Of a stretch of DNA of 64,000 nt, positions 43,564 to 52,347 are shown piece after piece. Source of the DNA: Sphingomonas kyeonggiensis (GTDB lineage: Bacteria > Pseudomonadota > Alphaproteobacteria > Sphingomonadales > Sphingomonadaceae). The translations under genes and the position numbers were made by a program. Each line of letters begins with the position of its first letter. The stretch's first letter is position 1. The notes beneath the pieces were generated by a model. The model was not told the origin of the DNA, made no database searches, and saw nothing but the letters and a program-made list of their open reading frames with translations. The DNA lies in the NCBI RefSeq assembly GCF_014204495.1, contig NZ_JACHLN010000005.1, positions 1-64,000 on the forward strand, in the 5' to 3' direction.

Positions 43564-44024
43564 GGGATGCGTTCCCTCTTTGTGAAGGCGTCCAGCCGTT
43601 CCGTTGCGAGACGCAGCACACGTACGGCGGCTTCGATATCGGCGTCGCTGACACCGCCAAAGGCAGTCTCATTAATGACTGTGGAAAGCTCCGGAAGGGT
43701 GTCCCACAGCTCCATGCCGGTAACCGTCATGCGCAACAACTTGCGACGCTGGTCCGCCTCGTCGATAACCTGCTCAACCCATCCCTTGCGAACAAGTGCC
43801 CTGACAATGACCGTCAGCGTTGAGCGCTCGATCTGGAGAAGCCGCCCCAGATCGCGCTGCATGGTGGGACCATGATGGACGAGCTGGTGGAGAATATACC
43901 ACTGCGTCGATCCCAGCCCGGATGGCCGCAGCATGGCTTCCATCGCCGCGCGCGCCGCGAAATAACAGCGCTTCGCCCATGCTCCAGCTGCCCCATGATG
44001 ATCTTCGATTATTCTGCTAGCCAT
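43560..44024 (-). CDS. MarR-family regulator
   Basis: 154 residues. The winged helix is clear: STQWYILHQLVHHGPTMQRD, LGRLLQIERSTLTVIVRALV and the wing KGWVEQVIDEADQRRKLLRM with the conserved D-x-R-R. The ATG at 44024 lies inside a 34-bp nested palindrome (44016-44049), so binding would block its own transcription start. No ribosome site is visible upstream, and a -35/-10 pair would place transcription start at about the ATG. Effector unknown, probably a phenolic compound as for the family. Confidence 0.9.
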   Translation of the reverse strand: MASRIIEDHHGAAGAWAKRCYFAARAAMEAMLRPSGLGSTQWYILHQLVHHGPTMQRDLGRLLQIERSTLTVIVRALVRKGWVEQVIDEADQRRKLLRMTVTGMELWDTLPELSTVINETAFGGVSDADIEAAVRVLRLATERLDAFTKRERIP

Positions 44025-44049
44025 CTAGCTAAAATGCTAGACAGCTAGC
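44016..44049. promoter_or_regulatory. Nested MarR operator overlapping the start codon
   Basis: GCTAGC, CAT, CTAGC, TAAAAT, GCTAG, ACA, GCTAGC: four CTAGC/GCTAG units arranged as two-fold symmetric arms around a 6-bp centre. The CAT at 44022-44024 is the MarR start codon on the minus strand. Confidence 0.75.
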
Positions 44050-44059
44050 GGATTGTCAA
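44031..44059 (-). promoter_or_regulatory. Candidate promoter of the MarR-SDR operon
   Basis: On the minus strand TTGACA (44059-44054), 17 bp, then CATTTT (44036-44031). The -35 is perfect, the -10 weak. It would put transcription start at about 44024, the first base of the start codon, hence a leaderless mRNA. Confidence 0.45.
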
Positions 44060-44727
44060 TCCGTCGGAGCTTGTCGCTGCGAGGGCTGCTGCTCGCCGCA
44101 TTGTCGAACGGGATGCCGGCCTTATTCCTCGCGATCGCTTTGTTTGATCGCGATGCGCAGCACGCTGATGCCCATGTCCGGGTCTTCGTCGATCGGTCCT
44201 TCGGGGTGCCCGTCCGATGACGGCAACCTCATCCGCATACATCGCCTTCGGACTCTACTGACCGGCGGCAATTTCCAGGAAATCGACGGGAAGTCGATCG
44301 TGAGCATATTCGCCGCCTCACCCTGGCTGGAGCAGGTCTGAGATCGGGGATCGCGCGGATGCGCGACGCCGAGCTCAAGATCCTGGCGAGCGACGATCTC
44401 CTCAAGAGCGGCTGGGCCAGATTCACGCGCTGGCTCGACGAGCGGCTGGGCGTTCCAGACGCGCCTACATGATCGTTCGCGAGGGCCCGGACATCGATTG
44501 ATTATCTCTAGATATTCGGATGGGCGGAATGACGAGCGGGCTAGCAGCCGGTCTCGCTTTCAGATGGGTATTCTGATCTTCCCGGTGGGCCGATCCTTGG
44601 TCGAATAATTCGAAGAGGGGAAGGCCTTCCCCTGACGCCGAACCCTTTGGTTTCGGCCTACCCCTTCAGCGGGGCCAAGCCCGGCAACGCCCGGCAAGAA
44701 GCGGAGCGGGGCTGAGTACGCACACTG

Positions 44728-44744
44728 CCGGTGCTGCGCACCGG
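44728..44744. repeat. TGC-loop hairpin 1
   Basis: CCGGTGC, TGC, GCACCGG: a perfect 7-bp stem with a 3-nt loop. Confidence 0.6.
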
Positions 44745-44901
44745 ACAGGGTGCGGTGCTTGATCGCGGCCCCGCGGCACTCCGGCGACGCGGACGGGCGG
44801 CGCGCCCGGTTTCGGCGCGGACGACCTGGCGCCCGTCCGTCGCTCGAAGCCCGGTTCGACGCCGCTGATCCGCCCGCTCTGCCGGTGGGCCCGCCTTTGT
44901 T

Positions 44902-44918
44902 GGGCGGCTGCGCCGCCC
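44902..44918. repeat. TGC-loop hairpin 2
   Basis: GGGCGGC, TGC, GCCGCCC: a perfect 7-bp stem with the same loop and closing GC pairs as hairpin 1. Confidence 0.6.
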
Positions 44919-45016
44919 GGGAGATGCGGGCGCCGCCGGCGCGGCGGCGTTGTTCGTGTCGCTCCCGGAAGCGGGATGGTCGGCGCTCCCGTCTAGGCCC
45001 GCCGCGGGCGGCGGCA

Positions 45017-45035
45017 ACCGGCGCTGCGCGCCGGT
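45017..45035. repeat. TGC-loop hairpin 3
   Basis: ACCGGCGC, TGC, GCGCCGGT: a perfect 8-bp stem with the same loop. Confidence 0.6.
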
Positions 45036-45250
45036 CCTCCACTTCGTTCCGGCCCTTCGGGTGCCTCCGTCCGCCTGGAGCGGGCCTCTCTCGTCGCTGT
45101 CGCCGCCCACCCCGCTTCCGGGGTGCGGTGTGCTTTGAGGACAGGGAGGCGGACGATGGCGACCAGAGGCAGGGGGGATCGTGACAGGGCCAGGTCGGAC
45201 GGACAGGCCATCGAAGCCGCCAGGGCGCCGACACCGGTGGAGTTTGCGGC

Positions 45251-45661
45251 ATGATCGTCCTGCCCGATGCGCTTCGCGCTGCGCTGCTCGCCAGTGGTGC
45301 CGAGCGGCCCGCCGATCCGGTGCCGCTGCTCAAATTGTTCAACCCGCTGGGACCTGCGACCTGGCTGGCGACCGAGCTGGACATGGACGGCGATACCTTG
45401 TTCGGCTTGGCCGATCTGGGGTTCGGCTGTCCCGAGCTGGGCAGTTTCAGCCTGCATGAAATCGGCGCGGTTCGCTTGCCCTTCGGGCTGGGCATCGAGC
45501 GCGACCGTCATTTCGAGGGTGGGTTCCCACTCTCGGTCTACGCCGAGGCCGCCCGCCAGAGCGGCAGCATCACCGAAAGCCCGCAGGCGCTGGAACGCGC
45601 CGCCGCTGCGCTTCGCCAGCGCCGCCGAGACGATCCCGAGCTTCCGCCACGAGGCGGTTGA
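45251..45661 (+). CDS. DUF2958-family protein
   Basis: 136 residues. The family pattern is clear: VPLLKLFNPLGPATWLATEL, DTLFGLADLGFGCPELGSFS, then GAVRLPFGLGIERDRHFEGG and PLSVYAEAARQSG. DUF2958 proteins are encoded on conjugative elements and plasmids of alphaproteobacteria next to ParB-like genes; their function is unknown. It precedes the ParB-like gene by 85 bp, with leader DNA (TTTCGGCGCGCAAGCCCGG) like that at 44808. Confidence 0.85.
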   Translation: MIVLPDALRAALLASGAERPADPVPLLKLFNPLGPATWLATELDMDGDTLFGLADLGFGCPELGSFSLHEIGAVRLPFGLGIERDRHFEGGFPLSVYAEAARQSGSITESPQALERAAAALRQRRRDDPELPPRGG

Positions 45662-45746
45662 CGCGCGCGCCCGTTTCGGCGCGCAAGCCCGGCTCCGTCT
45701 CCCCGGAACTGGCGACGGGGCCGGTCCACCACGGAAGGATGGACCC

Positions 45747-47627
45747 ATGGAACTGACTCATATCCCGCTCGGCAAGCTCCGCATTGCCGCCGTCAACATG
45801 CGCGACGGCAAGAAGCCGCCCGACATCGCCGATATCCTGCCTTCGGTGTGCGCGCGCGGCGTGCTCGTCCCGCTGATCGTGCGGCCCTTGGCGGAGGCGC
45901 CCGATGCGGAGGCGCCCGACCTCTTCGAGATCGTCGCGGGGCGCCGCCGCTATTTTGCCGCGAGGACCCTCGCCGAAGAGACGGGCGCGGCGTGCGAACT
46001 ACCTTGCACCGTGATCGCGCGGGGCGACGATGCCGCCGCGCTGGAGGCCTCGCTCATCGAGAATTTCGCGCGCGAGAACCCGCACGAGGCCGAGCTTTGG
46101 GCGAGCTTCACCAAGCTGGTCCGCGAAGGCCGAACCCCCGACGAACTGGCCGCGACCTTCGGGTTTTCGGAACGGCAGGTCGCCCAGATCCTCGCGCTCG
46201 GCAACCTCATGCCGCGCATCCGCGACCTGTACCGCGCCGAGAAGATCGACGTGGCGAGCGTCCGGTTCCTGACCATGGCGACCAAGGCACAGCAGCGCGA
46301 ATGGCTGGCGATCCTCGCCGACCCCGCGTGCCACGCACCGACCGGGCACCAGCTGCGCCAATGGCTGTTCGGCGGCCAGTCGATCTCGACCGAGCATGCG
46401 CTGTTCGACCTTGCCGGTTATCGCGGCACCATCGTCGCCGACCTGTTCGGGGGGCAGGGCTATTTTGCCGATAGCGGCCAGTTCTGGGAGGCGCAGCGCG
46501 TAGCGGTCGAGGAGAAGCGGCAGGCCTATCTCGCCGATGGCTGGAGCGAGGTGGTCGTGCTCGAGCCCGGCCAGCACTTCAACAGCTACGAACATCAGCG
46601 CACCCCCAAGCGCAAGGGCGGGCGGGTCTATATCGCGCTCAGCCCGCGCGGCGAGGTCGTGTTCCACGAAGGCTATCTGACTTACAAGGAAGCCCGCAAG
46701 CGTGCCAAGGGCGAGGAAACGGGAACGGGCGAGCGGCCCGCGCGTGCCGAACTCACCATCGCGCTCGGCAATTATGTCGACCTGCACCGCCATGCGGCGG
46801 TGCGCGCCGCGCTGATCGACCGGCCCGCCGTCGCGCTGCGCCTGCTGCTCGCCCATGCGATCTCGGGCTCGCACCTGTTCCGAATGAGCGCCGATCCAGC
46901 GCACGCTGCGAACGACGCGATCCGCGCCAGCGTCGCGGCGAGTGAGGCGGCGGGCGTGTTCGCCCTGCGGCAACAGGCGGCGCGCGTCGTGCTCGGGTTC
47001 GAGGACGAAGGGGCGATAGCCGGGGCGGGCGAGGGCGGCACTGCCGCGATTTTCGTGCGGCTGCTCGCGCTCGACGATGCTCAAATCCTTGCGATCCTCG
47101 CGGTGGTGATGGCCGAGAGCATGGCGTCGGGAAGCGCGGTGGTCGAAGCGGCCGGGCATCATCTCGGCCTGGGTTCGGCGGCGCATTTCATGCCCGACGA
47201 CTGCCTGCTCGACCTGCTCAAGGACCGCGAGGTGCTGGTCGAAATGATCGGCGAGGTTGCCGGCGCGGAGGTCGCCAAGGCCAATGCGGGAGAGAAGATC
47301 GCGGTGCTGCGCGCCCTGCTGCGCGATTGCCTGTCGGGCGCCAATGGCCGGACCAAGGCTAAGGACTGGGCGCCGCGTTGGCTGGCGTTCCCGCCTGCCC
47401 ATTATACTGCGCGCGGCGGCGCCAATGCGGTGCGCAACTGGGAGCGGGTCGCCGCGTCGTTCGCGCCCCAGCCGGTCGTGGGCGGGGTCGATGGCGATGG
47501 CGGAGCGCCCGCGTCCGAGGGGCTGGCGCCGACCGGCGCCGGAGGCCCGACGGAGACAGAGCGGGAGCCCGCCGCACCGGCGGGCGAGGACGCATCCGAG
47601 CGCGATCTCGACCGGCTGGTTGCCTGA
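45747..47627 (+). CDS. ParB/Srx-fold nuclease-like protein of integrative elements
   Basis: 626 residues from ATG 45747, with GGAAGGATGG upstream; the frame is open further upstream but lies over DUF2958. The ParB N-terminal domain (about 1-115) has IAGRRRYFAA-like VAGRRRYFAARTL and IENFARENPHEAE. A central HTH (FGFSERQVAQILALGNLMP) follows. The long C-terminal part (about 300-590) is the helical extension found in element-borne ParB-like proteins. It probably helps maintain or replicate the excised element rather than the chromosome, since no ParA lies beside it. Confidence 0.88.
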   Translation: MELTHIPLGKLRIAAVNMRDGKKPPDIADILPSVCARGVLVPLIVRPLAEAPDAEAPDLFEIVAGRRRYFAARTLAEETGAACELPCTVIARGDDAAALEASLIENFARENPHEAELWASFTKLVREGRTPDELAATFGFSERQVAQILALGNLMPRIRDLYRAEKIDVASVRFLTMATKAQQREWLAILADPACHAPTGHQLRQWLFGGQSISTEHALFDLAGYRGTIVADLFGGQGYFADSGQFWEAQRVAVEEKRQAYLADGWSEVVVLEPGQHFNSYEHQRTPKRKGGRVYIALSPRGEVVFHEGYLTYKEARKRAKGEETGTGERPARAELTIALGNYVDLHRHAAVRAALIDRPAVALRLLLAHAISGSHLFRMSADPAHAANDAIRASVAASEAAGVFALRQQAARVVLGFEDEGAIAGAGEGGTAAIFVRLLALDDAQILAILAVVMAESMASGSAVVEAAGHHLGLGSAAHFMPDDCLLDLLKDREVLVEMIGEVAGAEVAKANAGEKIAVLRALLRDCLSGANGRTKAKDWAPRWLAFPPAHYTARGGANAVRNWERVAASFAPQPVVGGVDGDGGAPASEGLAPTGAGGPTETEREPAAPAGEDASERDLDRLVA

Positions 47628-48075
47628 ATCGAAGGGCGAGTGGCGGCCTGGCCGCCGCCCGCCTGGGCTCCGAAATTTCGCCGCGCACCGCCGCCCGCTG
47701 GGCGCCGGCGCGCGGCCTCTGTCATGCCGTCCTCGCCGCCCGAGCGCGGTGCCGAGCGTTCTCGCGCGTCATGATATGGTATGAGCGCGACGCATGTCGG
47801 GAGGGCGACGCAAGGGAGAGGATGCGACATGCGGGGCCGGCATGATGCCGGTCGTGCCGGGCGGGTTGCTGGCGCGATCGGGCCTCTGCACGGTCGGCGA
47901 GCCTGCCGAGACCTTGGGCGGCGTCGCGACGATGCCGGCCGAGACCGGGCCGGAACCGCGAGGCCGTGCCGCCGATATCGGCAGCTTCGTGCACAAGGCA
48001 GTGGTTCAGGCGCGCTCCGCTACAACATATTCAGGCACGCGGCAGCGCTCTGCGGATGACATTCCCGTCTGACTC
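47628..48075. other. Gene-free stretch between ParB-like gene and cargo
   Basis: Very GC-rich, with small inverted repeats such as GGCGGCCTGGCCGCC near 47645. Short overlapping open frames exist on both strands but none has recognisable motifs or a ribosome site. It probably forms the backbone-cargo junction. Confidence 0.45.
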
Positions 48076-49047
48076 TCAGCCGAGCCCCTGGGCCTTTGCC
48101 CAGGTGACGAACATATCCTTCCAATGCCGTGCCGGCTCTCCAGCCGGGCCCGGCAGGCCGAGGCCATGTTGGCCAGAAGTGAACAGGTGCGTCTCCACCT
48201 GGACGCCCGCCGCCTTCAGAGCGGCACGCATCTCGATGCTATTCTCGACCGACACCACCGTATCGTCCTCGGCATGGGCCATGAACACCGGCGGCGTGCC
48301 GGCGGAGACGTTATGAGCGGGGCTGCGCGCGCGCTGCGTCTCGGGTGTGGGGTTCTGCCCCAACAACATGTCGCGCGACCCGCCATGGGCGAGCGGGGCA
48401 TGCATGGACTGGACGGCGTAGATGGGGGCAGCGATCGCCGGCCGCGCGCTCAGCCGGTCGGCGGCGTCGATCGGATCATAGACCTTCACGTCATATCGGG
48501 TGGCGAGGTCGCCGCAGACGTGACCGCCCGCGGAAAAGCCCATCGCTCCGACCTTTTCGGGATCGAAGCCATACACCGCCGCACGCGAACGGATCAGTCG
48601 CATGGCGCGTTGCGCGTCGGCCAGCGGCACATCCGCGCGGTTCGACCAGCCCTCGCCCGGCAGGCGATAATAGAGGACGAAGACCGTCCAGCCGCGTTCG
48701 GCGAGCCAGGGCCCGATCTGATAGCCTTCGACGTCGATCATGATCACCGAGTAGCCGCCGCCGGGCGTCACCAGCAGAGCTGCGCCATTCGGCCTGGAAG
48801 GTCGGAACACTTTCATGCGGGGACGGGCGATGCCCTTGACCATCCGGCCATGGCGCTCCTCCGTCCCGGTCTCGATCACCTGCTCGACCGGCAGGGCGGC
48901 GGGCGCGCCAGGCGGCGTGCCGGGCCAGAGGTCGATCTCCTCGGCCGGATATGCGGGCCAGGTGCCGTCCTGCCGTGCTGCACGTGCTTCCGTACCAAGC
49001 AAGCTCGTAGCCAATCCTGCCAGCAGCGCTTCACGGCGGTTGAACAT
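48076..49047 (-). CDS. Exported alpha/beta hydrolase, carbohydrate-esterase-like (BD-FAE type)
   Basis: 323 residues. The N-terminus MFNRREALLAGLATSLLG resembles a twin-arginine or lipoprotein-less signal. Motifs: oxyanion PGGGYSVI, nucleophile elbow GFSAGGHV, acid in HAEDDTVVS and His in SGQHGLGLPG. This is the acetyl-xylan/feruloyl esterase-like branch. The protein likely deacylates a polysaccharide or small ester outside the cytoplasm. It is the first cargo gene after ParB, on the opposite strand. Confidence 0.85.
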   Translation of the reverse strand: MFNRREALLAGLATSLLGTEARAARQDGTWPAYPAEEIDLWPGTPPGAPAALPVEQVIETGTEERHGRMVKGIARPRMKVFRPSRPNGAALLVTPGGGYSVIMIDVEGYQIGPWLAERGWTVFVLYYRLPGEGWSNRADVPLADAQRAMRLIRSRAAVYGFDPEKVGAMGFSAGGHVCGDLATRYDVKVYDPIDAADRLSARPAIAAPIYAVQSMHAPLAHGGSRDMLLGQNPTPETQRARSPAHNVSAGTPPVFMAHAEDDTVVSVENSIEMRAALKAAGVQVETHLFTSGQHGLGLPGPAGEPARHWKDMFVTWAKAQGLG

Positions 49048-49547
49048 GGCAATCCCTCTCCTTCGTCCGCAACGATGATCAGCGGAATGATGGTGATGTC
49101 AAAGCTTGATCGAAATTGAGCTGGCCTTTGCGTCCGTGGAATCGTCGGCGTCCATGGGCCACGTTCACGAAAGGGTCGTTCCGGAATAATCCTGTAAAAC
49201 CAAATTTTTGACCCTTGATTGCCGTGGGCGTTGCCTCGGGACGGACTGGTCGCACGCAAGTCGATCACCATTAGATAGAGGTTCAGTCTCCTTGTACTTT
49301 TTGCACTTGCGAACGCTATCGCTGCATTGCACAAGAAACTGCCTTTCAGGCATCCTCTCCCAATACTTTCAGGCCGGCGCCGCGCCGGCCTTTCTCTTTG
49401 GGCGCGCGGGCCATGATCGGAGGCCTGCCTCGGCGGTCGACTTGTCTCGCCGATCGAGAAGAATTGGAGCGGTGCCGCTGGTGGCATGTTCCGGTTGCTG
49501 CTGTCGGGTCGGACGAAAGACGTCCGCGCACCGGATTGACGGCGCCG
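49048..49547. other. Intergenic region with an orphan terminator, possible small RNA
   Basis: No protein gene is supported. A small hairpin (49340-49352), a C-rich single-stranded segment and a strong terminator (49371-49399) follow each other on the plus strand, without an upstream plus-strand gene. This could be the 3' end of a small RNA. Confidence 0.4.
49371..49399 (+). terminator. Strong intrinsic terminator
   Basis: AGGCCGGCG, CCG, CGCCGGCCT: a perfect 9-bp stem, then TTCTCTTT. It is oriented on the plus strand, where no protein gene ends nearby. Confidence 0.65.
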
Positions 49548-50408
49548 TCATGCGGTCGCGTTCGCGAGATGGTCGGATACCGTCGAGATGAATGCGCGGA
49601 GACGTTCAAGACGCCGTAGGTCCCGGTGGTACCCCATCCAAATGTCTCGCGCCGGCGGCGGCTTCGGCGGCTCCAGTCTGCGAATACCCGGGATCTGGTC
49701 GCCGACCAAGCGGGGCAGGACCGCGATGCCGACGCCCTGCCTGCACATGCGTGCCTGGACGTTGCGGTTGTTCGATCGCAGGACCGCTCTCGCGTTGGGA
49801 AAGCTCTCGGTGAGCCACGCGATATCGGGGAAATGGCCCGTGGAGGTGTCATGGGTGATCAGCCGGAAACCGGCCCCGTCGCCATATTTGGGATCAGCGG
49901 CCTCCTCGGCGATATAGACACCGTATTCGAGCCGGAAGAGCCGCCGCTGAACGACATCGGCGGTGTCGAATGGAACGATGCGGAATGCGATGTCGGCCTC
50001 GCGCTGCGCAAGGTTGAACAGGCGTGTGCCGGTCAGGATCTCGACATCGACATTGGGGTAGGCTTTCGAAAAATCCGCCAGGACAGGAGGGAGGACATAG
50101 GCCCCAAACCAGTCCGCTGACGAAATGCGCAGACTGCCTTTGAGGTTCTGCTCCTGCCCCGCAAGCCGGCGCTCCATGGCCAGCGCGCCTTCTTCCATTT
50201 GCTCGGCCAGCGCGATGATCCCATGGCCCTCTTCGGTCAGAACCAGACCGTCCGCTGTACGCTGGAAGAGCGTGTGACCGATCGCTTGCTCGAGTGCACG
50301 AAGGCGCCTGCCGACGGTCGGATGGCTTGTCTGAATCGAACGGGCCGCGCCGCCAAGCGTGCCGGATCGCGCAACCGCGAGAAAGATCCTGACGTCACTC
50401 CATTCCAT
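49548..50408 (-). CDS. LysR-family regulator (divergent to SDR operon)
   Basis: 286 residues from the ATG at 50408 (MEWSDVRIFLAVARSGTLGG). The recognition helix is HPTVGRRLRALEQ. The effector domain has ADIAFRIVPFDTADVVQRRL and GVGIAVLPRLVGD, as in the subgroup that controls adjacent SDR or hydrolase genes. An upstream in-frame ATG at 50423 is less likely. It is divergent from the SDR-hydrolase-VOC operon, which it probably controls. Confidence 0.9.
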   Translation of the reverse strand: MEWSDVRIFLAVARSGTLGGAARSIQTSHPTVGRRLRALEQAIGHTLFQRTADGLVLTEEGHGIIALAEQMEEGALAMERRLAGQEQNLKGSLRISSADWFGAYVLPPVLADFSKAYPNVDVEILTGTRLFNLAQREADIAFRIVPFDTADVVQRRLFRLEYGVYIAEEAADPKYGDGAGFRLITHDTSTGHFPDIAWLTESFPNARAVLRSNNRNVQARMCRQGVGIAVLPRLVGDQIPGIRRLEPPKPPPARDIWMGYHRDLRRLERLRAFISTVSDHLANATA

Positions 50409-50520
50409 CGCGGCCGCCCACACAAAAATGAACGCCGAGAATACAGATATGTCAGTTCAAGAACAAATCTAAACACCTAGATTCCAGCCCTCGTCTGAAC
50501 GCGGTTTGGAGGAATAGGTT

Positions 50521-51345
50521 GTGAAAACATGGCTCATTACGGGTTGCTCGAGCGGCTTCGGCCAGCGGCTGGCGCGCGCTGCGGCACAGCGCGGCGATCG
50601 CGTGGTTGCGACGGCCCGCGACGTCTCGACGATCGAGAAAATGGCCGAGCCTTTCGGCGGCCGCATGATCACCTTGCCGCTCGACGTGACCGATGCGGCG
50701 GCAGCGCAGGCAGCGGTCGCAAAGGCGGTCGAGACCTTTGGCGGGTTCGACGTGCTCGTGAACAATGCCGGCTACGGACTGTTCGGCGCCATCGAGGAAG
50801 GTACGCCAGAGGAATATCGGCCGATGTTCGAGGTGAACGTCTTCGGTCTGATCGAGACGACCAGAGCTGCTCTGCCTTTCCTGCGACGCTCCGGTGGAAC
50901 GATCGTCAACATGTCGTCGGGCGCGGGAATCGCGGGCGGCGGCGGCGGCGGATATTACAACGCGGCCAAGTTTGCCGTGGAAGGGATTTCCGAGGCGCTC
51001 GCCGGCGAGCTGGCGCCGTTCGGCATTCGCGTGCTGATCGTCGAGCCTGGCCCGTTTCGCACCGATTTCCTTGGCCGTTCGATCACGATCGCCGCCAACG
51101 AGATGCCGGAATACGCCGCGAGTTCGCGCAAGCACTACCGCGAGACCAACGACGGCAATCAGGCGGGGGACCCCGACAAGGCCATCGCGGTGATCCTGCA
51201 GGCGGTCGATGCCGATGATGCTCCCCTGCATCTGCCGCTCGGCCCGGTCGCGCATGCGATCGCCGAGCGAAAGCTGGCTGCCTTCCGCAGCGATATCGAC
51301 GCCTGGCGCGACATCTCGATCGCCACGGATTTCGACCAGCCCTGA
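50521..51345 (+). CDS. Short-chain dehydrogenase/reductase
   Basis: 274 residues from GTG 50521, with TTTGGAGGAATAG upstream. The Rossmann motif TGCSSGFGQ, NNAGYG, catalytic Ser (NMSSGAG) and YYNAAK are all present, so it should be active. The TGCSSGFG type is common among NADP-dependent ketoreductases of unknown substrate. First gene of a run with an epoxide-hydrolase-like protein and a VOC protein. Confidence 0.9.
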   Translation: MKTWLITGCSSGFGQRLARAAAQRGDRVVATARDVSTIEKMAEPFGGRMITLPLDVTDAAAAQAAVAKAVETFGGFDVLVNNAGYGLFGAIEEGTPEEYRPMFEVNVFGLIETTRAALPFLRRSGGTIVNMSSGAGIAGGGGGGYYNAAKFAVEGISEALAGELAPFGIRVLIVEPGPFRTDFLGRSITIAANEMPEYAASSRKHYRETNDGNQAGDPDKAIAVILQAVDADDAPLHLPLGPVAHAIAERKLAAFRSDIDAWRDISIATDFDQP

Positions 51346-51392
51346 GCGCTGGTCAAGGCATCTGTTTGAACGTCCCCATCGGATTGGAAGCG

Positions 51393-52244
51393 ATGATGAT
51401 CGCAGCTTTGAACGGGTTTACCCAGCAGTTGGTGCCGGTGAATGGCATCAAGATCAACGCCGTCACGGGAGGTTCCGGCCCGGCGGTCCTGCTACTTCAC
51501 GGCTGGCCGGAAACCTGGTGGGAATGGCACAAGGTGATGCCGCTCCTTGCCGAGCATTTCAGCGTGGTGGCGATCGATCTGCGGGGCGCGGGCTTTTCCG
51601 ACTGTCCGCTGGACGGCTATGACAAGGCGACCATGGCGCGCGACGCTCACGAAGTCATGACTGCCCTCGGGCATGAACATTACGCCGTGTGCGGACATGA
51701 TATCGGCGGAATGGTCGCCTTGCCGCAGGCGGCCATCTATCGGGAAGCGGTCACTCACTTGGCCGTCCTCGACGTTCCGCTTCCCGGCTGGACCAAATGG
51801 GAGGCGACGACCGCGAGGCTCTGGCACTTCAGCTTCCACATGAACCGGGATCTGCCCGAGCGCCTGATCCATGGCCGTGAATATGACTATATTTCGACCT
51901 TCATGGCTGAGCGGTTCTACGATCACAGCACCTTCAATCCGGCAGACGTAGAGATCTACGCCAAGGCGATGGCGCTCCCTGGCCGCACCCGCGGCGGCAT
52001 GGAATGGTACCGCACCCTGGACGCCGACCACGCGGTCGCGCTCGAATACAAGAAGCAACCGCTCGAGATACCGGTGCTGGGTCTCGGTGGGGATCAGCGC
52101 TTCGGTGCGCAGATGGTGCCGATGCTCAAGGAGTTCGCCACCAATGTGACGGGCGGCTCGATCGCACGATGCAGCCACTATGTCGCGGACGAACGGCCGG
52201 CTGAAGTCGCCGCCGCCCTGATCGAGTTCCTCAAGGCCGATTGA
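51393..52244 (+). CDS. Alpha/beta hydrolase, epoxide hydrolase/dehalogenase-like
   Basis: 283 residues from ATG 51393 (ATG 51396 adjacent; TTG 51366 upstream), with GGAAG before it. HGWPETWWEW is the HGxP oxyanion loop, and the elbow GHDIGG has Asp as nucleophile, the mark of epoxide hydrolases and haloalkane/haloacetate dehalogenases. RCSHYVADERP supplies the catalytic His. With SDR and VOC neighbours it suggests a small catabolic or detoxification operon for a reactive epoxide or halo compound. Confidence 0.87.
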   Translation: MMIAALNGFTQQLVPVNGIKINAVTGGSGPAVLLLHGWPETWWEWHKVMPLLAEHFSVVAIDLRGAGFSDCPLDGYDKATMARDAHEVMTALGHEHYAVCGHDIGGMVALPQAAIYREAVTHLAVLDVPLPGWTKWEATTARLWHFSFHMNRDLPERLIHGREYDYISTFMAERFYDHSTFNPADVEIYAKAMALPGRTRGGMEWYRTLDADHAVALEYKKQPLEIPVLGLGGDQRFGAQMVPMLKEFATNVTGGSIARCSHYVADERPAEVAAALIEFLKAD

Positions 52245-52347
52245 AATTCGGCGCCCGGGCAATCGAGGCCCGGTCGGATCGCTAAGCCGCGGGCGAATCG
52301 CACCGGCGGCGATCGCAATGGATCGAGCAACAGCAAAGGAGACTGTC

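Larger units (their letters stand above)
44050..45250. other. Long gene-free stretch at the left side of the integrative element
   Basis: From 44050 to 44560 only short open frames occur, some looking like gene remnants (plus strand 44359-44472, MRDAELKILASDDLLKSGWA...; about 44220-44341, ending SPWLEQV); none is assignable. From about 44640 to 45200 the sequence is very GC-rich and full of perfect hairpins with TGC loops (44728-44744, 44902-44918, 45017-45035), forming a structured leader before the DUF2958 gene. Confidence 0.55.

Noticed and set aside
44359..44472. Short plus-strand frame MRDAELKILASDDLL
   Set aside because: Protein-like composition, but 37 residues, no ribosome site and no known family; kept as possible remnant only.
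45999..47402. Minus-strand open frame of 467 codons opposite the ParB-like gene
   Set aside because: No recognisable domain; the plus-strand ParB motifs are clear.
47781..48072. Overlapping plus-strand frames after the ParB-like gene
   Set aside because: Two frames are open at once, none has a signal, motif or clear ribosome site, so neither is called.
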